A stretch of 45,106 nucleotides of DNA from Deltaproteobacteria bacterium. Lineage in GTDB: Bacteria > Myxococcota_A > Polyangia > Haliangiales > Haliangiaceae. This document shows positions 15,448 through 22,525 of the stretch, piece after piece. A model generated the notes under the pieces. The model had not been told where the DNA came from. It searched no databases and worked only from the letters and a program-made list of their open reading frames with translations. Both the position numbers and the translations under genes were made by a program. Position 1 is the first letter of the stretch. Each line of letters starts with the position of its first letter. Where the stretch lies: the NCBI GenBank assembly GCA_005887925.1, contig VBLP01000131.1:1-45106 (forward strand), read 5' to 3'.

Positions 15448-16069
15448 ATGCGTAGCTACGCCCTCGTGCTGTGCGTGCTGCCCGCTCTGGTGCTGGCGTG
15501 CGGAGACAACCGGTCGCCCACCGGCGATGACGATATGGCCGTCGGTACCCACGATTCCGATCAGGGCGGCTCGGCGCGCTCGATCGCCGCCAGCCTCGAC
15601 ATCAACTCTCCCAGCTGCGACACCGCCACCGCCAGCTTCGAGGTCCTCGCGCGTCACCTCGACGACGCGAGCTCCGTGAGCAAGCTCAAGTGCCAGATCG
15701 CGTTCGACGACGGCGCCACCGCCGACGTCTGCCTGGGTGAGCACACGTTCGCGAGCGCGGGCGCTCACACGTTCACCGCCGACATCACCGACCTCGACAC
15801 CGGCGCGACCGCGCACGTCGTGATGACGCGGGTCATCGCGACGCCGCTCACCGTCGAGCTCACCGTCGAGGCGCCCGCGTGCGGCCTCGACGTCTCGTTC
15901 AGCGCCAAGCTCAGCACCGGCGCCGAGGTCCACGCGACCATGGAGCCCGCCGACAAGGTCGTCGTCCCGACCGTGTTCGGCCGCACCGGCCAGTTCCAGG
16001 CCCGCGAGGCCGCCGATCTGCGTCCGTCAGGTGTCCCGCACCGTCACCCTCAACTGCCCCTGCCCCTGA
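15448..16069 (+). CDS. Lipoprotein with reading-frame switch near its 3' end
   Basis: The start at 15448 is set by GAGGAG seven bases upstream and by the type II signal sequence MRSYALVLCVLPALVLACGD (lipobox Cys at residue 18). The mature part is a beta-rich, PKD/Ig-like protein with paired cysteines (SPSCDTATASFEV, LKCQIAFDDG, VCLGEHTF, PACGLDVSF). In the starting frame third-position GC is high to about 16000, then drops. From about 16005 the next frame has near-perfect third-position GC and ends ICVRQVSRTVTLNCPCP-stop at 16067-16069. I infer a one-base indel around 15990-16015. Without it the frame runs on into the rhodanese gene and would give an artificial fusion to 16302. The function is unknown. 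Confidence 0.6.
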
Positions 16070-16107
16070 CCTCGCCGGGCGGCGCCGCGCTTGCAGTCCG
16101 ATCCGGC

Positions 16108-16428
16108 ATGACCGCCGAGCGCATCGATCCCCACACCGCGCGGGCCGACATCGCATCGTCGAAGGCGTTGCTGGTGTGCGCCTATGACAGTCCGGAGAAG
16201 TGCCAGCAGTACGCCCTGGACGGCGCGATCGACCTCGACGAGCTCCGCCGGCGCGAGCCGAGCCTGCCGCGGCAGCAGGAGATCATCTTCTACTGTGCTT
16301 GACCCAGCGAGGCCACGTCCGCCCGGCGGGCGGAAGAGTATCGCGCCAAGGGATTCAGCAACGCCAGGGCGCTGAGCGGCGGCTTCGACGCCTGGAAGAA
16401 GTCGACCGCGACCCACGCCTCGGCGTGA
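16108..16428 (+). CDS. Rhodanese-domain protein, probable selenoprotein (Sec at in-frame TGA 16300-16302)
   Basis: A 106-residue, single-domain rhodanese from the ATG at 16108 (MTAERIDPHTARADIASSK). The usual rhodanese features follow in order: LLVCAYDSPEKC, LDGAIDLDELRRREPSLP, then EIIFYCA-[TGA]-PSEATSARRAEEYR and a tail GFSNARALSGGFDAWKK, ending at the TGA at 16426-16428. The internal TGA (codon 65) falls where relatives have the second Cys of the motif YCACPxEATSA. Homology on both sides is intact and in one frame. A hairpin fitting the bacterial SECIS rules lies just after it. The simplest reading is selenocysteine insertion; a Cys-to-stop mutation is the alternative. The reaction is probably sulfur or selenium transfer, or thiol redox chemistry. 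No start-proximal Shine-Dalgarno is obvious. Confidence 0.75.
16300..16334 (+). promoter_or_regulatory. UGA codon plus bacterial SECIS-like hairpin
   Basis: After the TGA at 16300-16302 comes a 22-base spacer to the apical loop. The stem is CCGCCC (16319-16324) with GGGCGG (16328-16333), extended by a T-A pair (16318/16334), and the loop is GGC starting with G. Published bacterial SECIS models ask for a short stem, a G in the first loop positions and roughly 16-37 bases from UGA to loop. All three are met. Confidence 0.65.
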
Positions 16429-16476
16429 ATCGCACACCCATGCGCGCTACCATGCGCAGCGCGTACAGGAGCTGCG

Positions 16477-17085
16477 ATGAACCCCACCGTCGAACTGCGC
16501 TGTCGCTGCGGTCAAGTCGAGGGCCGCGTCGCCGACGCTGCGCCTGACACCGCGAACCGCGTCGTCTGCTACTGCGACGACTGCCAGGCCTTCGTGCACC
16601 ACCTCGGACGCGCCGACCTGCTCGACCCCCACGGCGGCACCGACATCGTGCAGGTCGCGCCGGCCTCCCTCGCCTACACCCGCGGCACCGATCGCATCGC
16701 CGGCGTTCGCCTGGCCCCCAAGGGCCTGCATCGCTGGTACGCGTCGTGCTGCAAGACGCCGCTCGGCAACACCCTCGGCCCCGGCCTGCCGTTCGTCGGC
16801 GTCGTCGCGCAGGCCTTGCGCTCGGCCGACGACGCCTTCGGCCCGCCGCTCGGCGGCATCTACGGCAAGTACGCCGTCGGAGCCGCGCCACCCGGCACCA
16901 CCCGACCCAGCCTACGCCTGATCGGCCGCGCGCTGCGCAAGGTCGTCGGCTGGAAGCTCGGCGGCAGGACCTGGCCGCATCCGTTCTTCGATCGCACCAC
17001 GCGCGCCCCGATCTACCCGATCACCCTGCTGTCCCCCGACGAGCGCGACGCCCTGCGTCCGCTCTGCGGCCCCAGGCCCGCATGA
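16477..17085 (+). CDS. DUF6151 / GFA-like zinc protein
   Basis: A 202-residue soluble protein with AGGAG six bases before the ATG. It has three Cys clusters: ELRCRCGQVEG near residue 9, VCYCDDCQAF near 30 and YASCCKTPLGN near 90. These match the zinc-binding pattern of glutathione-dependent formaldehyde-activating (GFA) fold proteins. The overall length and the sequences between clusters fit the DUF6151 relatives of that fold. The biological substrate is unknown. It stands alone between the rhodanese gene (49 bp upstream) and a convergent hypothetical gene. Confidence 0.75.
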   Translation: MNPTVELRCRCGQVEGRVADAAPDTANRVVCYCDDCQAFVHHLGRADLLDPHGGTDIVQVAPASLAYTRGTDRIAGVRLAPKGLHRWYASCCKTPLGNTLGPGLPFVGVVAQALRSADDAFGPPLGGIYGKYAVGAAPPGTTRPSLRLIGRALRKVVGWKLGGRTWPHPFFDRTTRAPIYPITLLSPDERDALRPLCGPRPA

Positions 17086-17154
17086 TCCGCCCGATGGCCG
17101 AGGACGACGTCGCGATACCGGGTTCGCGCGGTCCCTGGGGCCGGTGCCGACTCT

Positions 17155-17598
17155 TCACGTGACCGCGGACGACCGCAGCCGGTGGATCGCCGCTTCGATG
17201 TCCTCGGCCGTGCTGTCGTGTAGCAATACCTGGACCCATACCGGCAGCATCATGAAGTGATCGGCGTAGAACAGCGCATCATCGTCCATCGGCTTGTTGG
17301 CGAAGTAGAAGGTGATGCGCTCGCCCGCCTTCGCCTTGCCGCTCACCAGCGGCCGGATCTTGTCCTTCACCATCGCGACGGTGTCCTCGCCGGATATCCA
17401 GTCGCCGTCCACGCGGTGTTCCGCGAGCTTCCCGCTCTGAAACTCGTCGAAGGTCGTCGCCTGCAGGTCGAGGCGGAACAGCTCCTGCTCGAAGTACGCC
17501 TCGACACCCTCGTGGCCTTCGACCGTCGTACCGTCATGGAGGTTCACGACCCGGACGTTGTCGTATTGCGGCTTCTTCCTCTTCCAGAACTTCCACAT
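17155..17598 (-). CDS. Hypothetical protein
   Basis: A 147-residue soluble protein starting MWKFWKRKKPQYDNVRV, with GAGGGAAC just before the ATG. It has no signal peptide, and its N-terminus is basic and aromatic. The middle is acidic (TTVEGHEGVEAYFEQEL, DFYADHFMM-like segment, DWISGEDTVAMVKDKIRPL). The alternating charged strands and helices suggest a small alpha/beta domain. I do not recognise a family. Good third-position GC and a proper ribosome site support a real gene. Confidence 0.65.
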   Translation of the reverse strand: MWKFWKRKKPQYDNVRVVNLHDGTTVEGHEGVEAYFEQELFRLDLQATTFDEFQSGKLAEHRVDGDWISGEDTVAMVKDKIRPLVSGKAKAGERITFYFANKPMDDDALFYADHFMMLPVWVQVLLHDSTAEDIEAAIHRLRSSAVT

Positions 17599-17663
17599 GT
17601 TCCCTCACGCCGAGGCTAGCCGATCGGCGGTGCAGGGTCAGCAGGCTCCGATGCGCCGGCTGC

Positions 17664-18175
17664 TCAGCCGCCCGGATCGATCGTCTGCTGGAGCGCCACC
17701 GGAATGCGGAACCTCGCCTGCTTCGCCTCGCGCTCCACCTGCACGATGGCCTTCATCAGCTGGTGGGTGGCGTGCGCGATCAGGCGCGAGTCGAGGTCGC
17801 GGCGCTCGCCGCCGCCGAGCAGCTGGCCGACCACCGTGCCCGCGGAGATGAGCGAGCGGGTCCGGTCGGCCGGGGGCAGCTCGAGCAGATCGGCGCAGTG
17901 ATCGCCGGCGAGGGTGCGCACCAGCGCGGTCGGAAAGCCGTCGAAGGCCATGCCGGGAAAGTAGGCCTGCATCATCTCGATCAGCGGTGCGATCAGCAGC
18001 GGGCCGTCGCTGCTGCGCGTCCACTGGCGGTCCCGGATCGCCTCCATCAGCTCCTCGGCATCGCCGAGGTCCGATCCAGCGCGCGCTGCGTTTCTTCGAG
18101 CTTCCGTTCGGACACCGCCCCCCCTTGTCTGCTGATCCCCGGCGAGCCGTCAGGGAACCAGACGCTTCGCTCCAT
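17664..18175 (-). CDS. MpaB-oxygenase-like C-terminal fragment, frameshifted
   Basis: The downstream frame (ATG 18047, 127 residues: LLIAPLIEMMQAYFPGMAF, DGFPTALVRTLAGDHCADLL) is coding-like. The preceding about 40 residues are found in another frame from the ATG at 18175 (MERSVWFPDGSPGISRQGG), which has GGTGAGG just upstream. Joining the two near 18065-18075 gives about 170 residues. The phrase about Gly-Phe-Pro-x-x-Leu-Val-Arg-x-Leu-x-Gly-Asp and the helical tail resemble the C-terminal part of MpaB/latex-clearing-type (DUF2236) oxygenases. The catalytic His-rich core is absent, so it would be a remnant or a distinct small family. The family call is weak. Confidence 0.4.
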
Positions 18176-18347
18176 GCCTCACCGGTCCATGGAAGTGGCG
18201 CCCGTCCTCCACGGATAGCGCAGGACCGGCATCCGATCACGGCCGCGGAGCAGGCCAGCTTGGCTGCCGGGACAAGTAGTTGCGCTCCATCCGCTCCGGC
18301 TGGATGTTTCCGTTGCCGGACGCCGCGATCGTGTACGTTCGCGTCCG

Positions 18348-18977
18348 ATGAAGCTGGCACTGTTCGGCGCGACCGGCCTCACGGGACCGTCCGTGCTGCG
18401 CGAAGCGCTCGCGCGCGGCCACCACGTCCGGGCGCTCGCGCGCAAACCCGAGGCGATCACCACCACGCATGAGCGGCTGACCGTGCTGCGCGGCGATGCC
18501 CTCCACCCCGGCGACGTCGAGGCGTGTGTCGCCGGCTGCGACGCCGTGGTGCACTGCCTCGGCGTCGGCGGCCGCGGCGACGGCAAGCCGACGACCCTGG
18601 TGTCGGAGTCGGTCGCGCTGCTGCTGCCGATCATGCAGGCGCAGGGCGCCAGGCGCCTCATCGTGATGTCGAACCTGGGCGCCGGTGGCAGCGGACCGTG
18701 GTGGATGCGCAAGATCGCGATCCCCGTGCTCGTGCGCTGGCTCGCCCCGATCGTCGAGGACAAGGACCGCACGGAGGCGATCCTGCGGTCGAGCGAGGTC
18801 GAGTGGATCGCGCCGCGCTTCCCCGCGATCGTCGAGGGCCCCGCGAAGCCGGTCAGGACGAGCGCCGACGGCCGCCGCATCGGGTTCAGGATCACGACCG
18901 GCTCGTGCGCAGCCTTCCTGCTCGACCATCTCGCCGACTCGCCCCACCTGCGCGCGGCGCCCTCCGTCAGCAACTGA
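18348..18977 (+). CDS. NAD(P)H-binding Rossmann oxidoreductase
   Basis: A 209-residue protein of the atypical short-chain/NmrA-like type (NAD(P)H-binding family, as in flavin/biliverdin reductase B homologues). The nucleotide loop GATGLTG is at residues 7-13, followed by an Arg/Lys pair (RALARKPE) that favours NADP. Other family landmarks are GDALHPGDVEACVAGCDAV, VHCLGVG and RLIVMSNLGAGG. The late TRTEAIL-like helix carries the segment DKDRTEAILRSSEVEW typical of this fold. The substrate cannot be told. It is transcribed divergently from the MpaB-like fragment, and no clear Shine-Dalgarno is visible. Confidence 0.8.
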   Translation: MKLALFGATGLTGPSVLREALARGHHVRALARKPEAITTTHERLTVLRGDALHPGDVEACVAGCDAVVHCLGVGGRGDGKPTTLVSESVALLLPIMQAQGARRLIVMSNLGAGGSGPWWMRKIAIPVLVRWLAPIVEDKDRTEAILRSSEVEWIAPRFPAIVEGPAKPVRTSADGRRIGFRITTGSCAAFLLDHLADSPHLRAAPSVSN

Positions 18978-18980
18978 CCG

Positions 18981-19318
18981 CGCGCCCTTCGCGATTGCGT
19001 CGCGATCGCCGCGCCGCTATGTCGAAGTCGCCATCGGTGCGGAGCGCGCGCAAGCGCAAGGTCGCCTCGGCGCTGGGCAGGAACGAGTCGTCTCTCAAAC
19101 AACCGGAGCAGCTCTTCGTCGACGATCGAGTACTTGAGCTCGCTGACCTTGGGCCGCTGCTCGGGGGGCAGGAGCGAGACCGAGCAGATGCGGTGGGCCT
19201 CGTCGAGCTCGAGCAGGTCGTTGAGGAAGCCCAGCAGGATCGGCTTGTGGTCCTCGCTGCCGAAGATGCGCTGGAACACGAAGTCGGTCTTGGGGTCAGC
19301 GAAGACCGGACGGACCAT
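18981..19318 (-). pseudogene. Remnant of an Rpn/PDDEXK-2 family nuclease gene
   Basis: From the ATG at 19318 the frame reads MVRPVFADPKTDFVFQRIFG then KPILLGFLNDLLELD and PEQRPKVSELKYSIVDEE. This is the conserved N-terminus of Rpn (recombination-promoting nuclease, 'PD-(D/E)XK transposase') proteins. Relatives continue with a nuclease core after the ELKYSIVD segment. Here the sequence jumps to an E/R/L-rich tail and then loses coding character before 18981. The catalytic half is therefore missing, most likely by an internal deletion. Rpn genes are often fragmentary and mobile. Confidence 0.6.
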
Positions 19319-19353
19319 GGTCACGGATGTACCGCGGATCGGGGCGGCCCGCA

Positions 19354-20238
19354 CTAACCGGGTGGCGTGCGCGAGCGGTAGTCCGTCGATTCGAGCTGCC
19401 CGAGCACGTGGCTGGCGCCGACGATGACGATGGGCCGGAACGCGAGGTTCAGGACGGGCACGGCGAGCAGGGCGGCGGTCGACAGCGCGAAGCCGATCAT
19501 CAGGGTGGGGTGTTCCTCGACGAGGGCGATCTCCTCGCGCCAGGGCAGGGACAGCCGGTCGCAGAGTCGAGCGAACCGGAGCACCAGGCGGCCGCCGAAC
19601 GGCACGCGGTCGGCAGCATGGAATAGCCAGCGAACGTACCAGGGCGACTGCACAAGCAGCGCGGCGGCGTCGAGGTCGGCGAGCGTCTGGCCCGGCCGCA
19701 GGACGCGCGCGGCGTCGAACGCCTCGACGACGACCCAGTGCAGCGCCCACACGGCGGCGGCGGCCTGCACGAAGAGCCAGCCGATCCCGGGCACCATGTG
19801 CAGGAGCCCGCTGATCGGCGCGAGCACGATCGCAACGAGGATTGCCTGCTTGATCGCTCGCGCGAGGTTGCGACGGAGGGGCTCGATGCACGGATCGACG
19901 CGCGAAAAGCCGAGCGCATGGCGCGCGTGGGCGGCGAGCCGCGCGTAGTGGCCGGCGAGGACGATCGACGGCAGCGGCGCGAGGACGGCAAACGTCACGT
20001 AGAACCGGTGCAGGAAGTCGTCGCGGTGCCCGGCGAGCGCGATGGCGGCGCAAAACGCGGCGAGCAGCACGGCGGGGACCAGCGCAGCCTTGAGGAGGCT
20101 GCGGTGCGTCGCCAGCAGCCGGACGCCGAGGAGCGGCTGGGTGAGGCCGTAGACGACCCGATCGACGGCGGCGACCGGCGGCGACCGCGGCGCGACGTGG
20201 TCACGGACAGCGGCGAAGCGGCTGGGAGAGGCTCGCAT
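19354..20238 (-). CDS. EI24/CysZ-like integral membrane protein
   Basis: A 294-residue protein with four to five hydrophobic segments (AALVPAVLLAAFCAAIALA near residue 50, FAVLAPLPSIVLAG near 83, QAILVAIVLAPISGLLH near 130, GWLFVQAAAAVWALHWVV near 155, and a late TLMIGFALSTAALLAVPVL). The VDRVVYGLTQPLLGVRLLATH opening and the amphipathic loop between the second and third helices fit the EI24 domain (CysZ-like) family. Some members take part in sulfate uptake, but most bacterial copies have no known role. It lies alone on the minus strand, with a 154-bp space to the next gene and no operon partner. Confidence 0.75.
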   Translation of the reverse strand: MRASPSRFAAVRDHVAPRSPPVAAVDRVVYGLTQPLLGVRLLATHRSLLKAALVPAVLLAAFCAAIALAGHRDDFLHRFYVTFAVLAPLPSIVLAGHYARLAAHARHALGFSRVDPCIEPLRRNLARAIKQAILVAIVLAPISGLLHMVPGIGWLFVQAAAAVWALHWVVVEAFDAARVLRPGQTLADLDAAALLVQSPWYVRWLFHAADRVPFGGRLVLRFARLCDRLSLPWREEIALVEEHPTLMIGFALSTAALLAVPVLNLAFRPIVIVGASHVLGQLESTDYRSRTPPG

Positions 20239-20392
20239 CTGTGGGAAAAGACGCCACTACCGGCCGCCAAGTCGGACGGGCAGTCGCAGCGTAGCGACCT
20301 ACGTAGTCACTTGAAATGCGCATGGCAAGGCCTCGCGGCGGACCGATCATCGCGGCAGGTCATGTCGCCGGCGCTCGATCTACCATCCGGCC

Positions 20393-21148
20393 ATGCTCGC
20401 CGATCGGTGGAAGCCGGATCTCGTCCGGCGCCTGGAGACGATCGCGTTCCGGGCGTGGCCGGCCCTGGAGTCGGAAGCGTCCCCGGGCTGGCTTCAGCGA
20501 TTCAGCCAGGGCTACACCAAGCGAGCCAACTCCATCAATGGACTGGATCCGGACGCCGAGATGACTCCCGCGGTCATCGAGACGCTGGAAGCGCCGTATC
20601 GCAGGCGTGGTCTGCCACCGATCTGGCGGATCTCGCCGCTGGCGCCGCCCGCGGCCGACAGCCTGCTCGAGGCGCGCGGTTATCCGCGGATCGACGAGAC
20701 GCTGGTCCAGATCGCGCCGATCGACGCCGGCCCCGGCGCCGACCCGGCCGTGGCGATCACCGCGCGGCCGTCACCCGCCTGGCTCGCGGGCTTCGCCGAG
20801 CTCCGCCCGGTGAGCGTGGCGCAGCGCGCGGCGATGACCGGCATGCTGCAGGCGATCGCCGCGCCGGTCGGCTTCGCGCGGATCGAGGAGTCGGCGCAGC
20901 CGGTCGCCTTCGGGGTGGGCGTCGTCGACGGCGATCAGCTCGGCGTGTTCGACATGCTCGTCGCCCCCGCAGCCCGTCGACGCGGCCTGGCGCGGCGCGT
21001 GCTGCGAAGCCTCCTGGCATGGGGCCACGCGCACGGCGCGCGCGCCGCGTACCTGCAGGTGTTCGCCAGCAACACGGCGGCGCGTCAGCTCTACGCCGAT
21101 CACGGCTTCGACACGGCGTACAGCTACTGGTATCGGGTGCCGCCCTGA
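20393..21148 (+). CDS. GNAT-family N-acetyltransferase
   Basis: A 251-residue protein. The N-terminal half (WPALESEASPGWLQRFSQG, about 1-120) resembles the extension of two-domain GNAT proteins. The C-terminal half is a standard GNAT fold with the acetyl-CoA loop VAPAARRRGLARRVLRSLL at about 195-213 (an R-R-x-G-x-A-type motif), then the AYLQVFASNTAARQLYADHGF strand-helix with the typical N-x-x-A-x-x-L-Y-x-x-x-G-F ending. The acceptor is unknown. It ends five bases from the 3' end of the convergent NnrS-like gene, so the two genes are tail to tail. Confidence 0.85.
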   Translation: MLADRWKPDLVRRLETIAFRAWPALESEASPGWLQRFSQGYTKRANSINGLDPDAEMTPAVIETLEAPYRRRGLPPIWRISPLAPPAADSLLEARGYPRIDETLVQIAPIDAGPGADPAVAITARPSPAWLAGFAELRPVSVAQRAAMTGMLQAIAAPVGFARIEESAQPVAFGVGVVDGDQLGVFDMLVAPAARRRGLARRVLRSLLAWGHAHGARAAYLQVFASNTAARQLYADHGFDTAYSYWYRVPP

Positions 21149-21153
21149 CCGGG

Positions 21154-22359
21154 TTAGCCGGGTCGCCCGTCGATCCGCGGCCGGACGAGGATGCGCGCGT
21201 AGACCACCGTGAACGTGGCGAACGCGAGCGACCACAGCGTTCCCGAGAGGTAGAGCATGGCCGGGTAGATCGAGAGCGAGAACGGTCCGAGCACGCGCAC
21301 GATCCCCGCCAGGACGAGCGCACCGAATGCGAGCGCGACCGGGTACGGAGCGACGAGCGTGCGTCCCGAATGGCCCAGCGACACCCGCGCCATCATCCCG
21401 AGCGTGGTGCATCCGATCGCGCCCACCGTCAGCGCGTGGACCGCGGACGACGCCGTCACCCTCCCCGTGAAGGCCGCCGCGACGCGCAACCCGAGCCCGA
21501 TGACGATCCACGCGTGGCCGGCGTGGAGGATCCACAGCAGCGGATGGCGCGCGGTATGGCGGGCACCCCATGGCACGCTGCGCGCCAGCGCGAGCGCGGC
21601 CGTGGCGCCGGCGAGCGCGGTCCCGGCGCGGGTCTCGGGGAATGCGACGTCGGTGATCGCGAGCGCGGCCATCGCGGCGACGGTGGCCATGTCGAGCGCG
21701 GGCACGTTGCGGATCGACGCCACCTGGGTCGCGTTGCGCGTGAACATCGGGAAGACGCGCGCCGAGATCAGCAGGATCAGCAGCGTCACCACGTCGAGCG
21801 CGCCCAGCGTGGCTCGCCACAGCCAGCCCGCGAGGATCCGGTTGCCGTCGAGATGGATCGCGAGATCGGCCAACCACAGCGCCAGGACGACGCCGAGGAC
21901 GGCGTAGTTGCGCCGGTTCTTCGCGCCGACGAGCGCGCGCCCGACCACCACCGCGAGCGCCGGCAGGAACGCGAGGTCGGCAACGGCGACGACGGGCACG
22001 GGCAGCACCGCCGCCGCGGCGAACGCCACGCGCCCGGCCAGCCACAGCGCGACCAGCACGATCAGCGGACCGCCGACGGCCGTCTCGCGCTGGGTCCAGT
22101 TGGCCACCGCCGTCAGCAGGAACCCCGCGAGCACGGCGGCGACGAAGCCGAACACCATCTCGTGCGCGTGCCAGTACATCGCCCCCAGGTAGCTGTCGAC
22201 ATGGACCCGGCCGGCCAGCGCGAGCAGCCACAGCAGCATGATCAGCGCGGCGAAGCCTCCCGCCAGCAGGAAGAACGGGCGGAAGCCCTTGGCCGCCCAC
22301 GCCGGCACGTCGGCCGGTGGCACCGGGGCACTGCCGAGGACAGGAAGCGCGCGCGACAC
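21154..22359 (-). CDS. nnrS: NnrS-family membrane protein
   Basis: A 401-residue protein from the GTG at 22359 (VSRALPVLGSAPVPPADVP). An ATG at 22503 would add 48 residues that do not resemble the family, so I prefer the shorter form. About twelve transmembrane segments are visible. Family landmarks are KGFRPFFLLAGGFAAL near the start, MYWHAHEMVFGFVAAVLAGF, ISARVFPMFTRNA, HAGHAWIVIGLGLR, HALTVGAIGCTTLGMMARV and SLGHSGR. The conserved His/Met residues in these are proposed haem/copper ligands. NnrS proteins are linked to nitric-oxide stress and denitrification; no denitrification gene is seen here. The di-heme cytochrome lipoprotein lies just upstream on the same strand. Confidence 0.85.
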   Translation of the reverse strand: MSRALPVLGSAPVPPADVPAWAAKGFRPFFLLAGGFAALIMLLWLLALAGRVHVDSYLGAMYWHAHEMVFGFVAAVLAGFLLTAVANWTQRETAVGGPLIVLVALWLAGRVAFAAAAVLPVPVVAVADLAFLPALAVVVGRALVGAKNRRNYAVLGVVLALWLADLAIHLDGNRILAGWLWRATLGALDVVTLLILLISARVFPMFTRNATQVASIRNVPALDMATVAAMAALAITDVAFPETRAGTALAGATAALALARSVPWGARHTARHPLLWILHAGHAWIVIGLGLRVAAAFTGRVTASSAVHALTVGAIGCTTLGMMARVSLGHSGRTLVAPYPVALAFGALVLAGIVRVLGPFSLSIYPAMLYLSGTLWSLAFATFTVVYARILVRPRIDGRPG

Positions 22360-22525
22360 GCCAGCGTCTTCTACCGCATGGAGGTCTGGGCGACGAGCTT
22401 CGGCGGTGGCCTGCGTGTCTTCCAGCAGCCGTGACCCCGGCGCTGGTCGTGGGAGGAGCCGCTGGCGCGACGATAGCATCGGCGCACAGCTCGTCGCGGC
22501 CATCCGGCGCTAAGGTCGCTGATGA

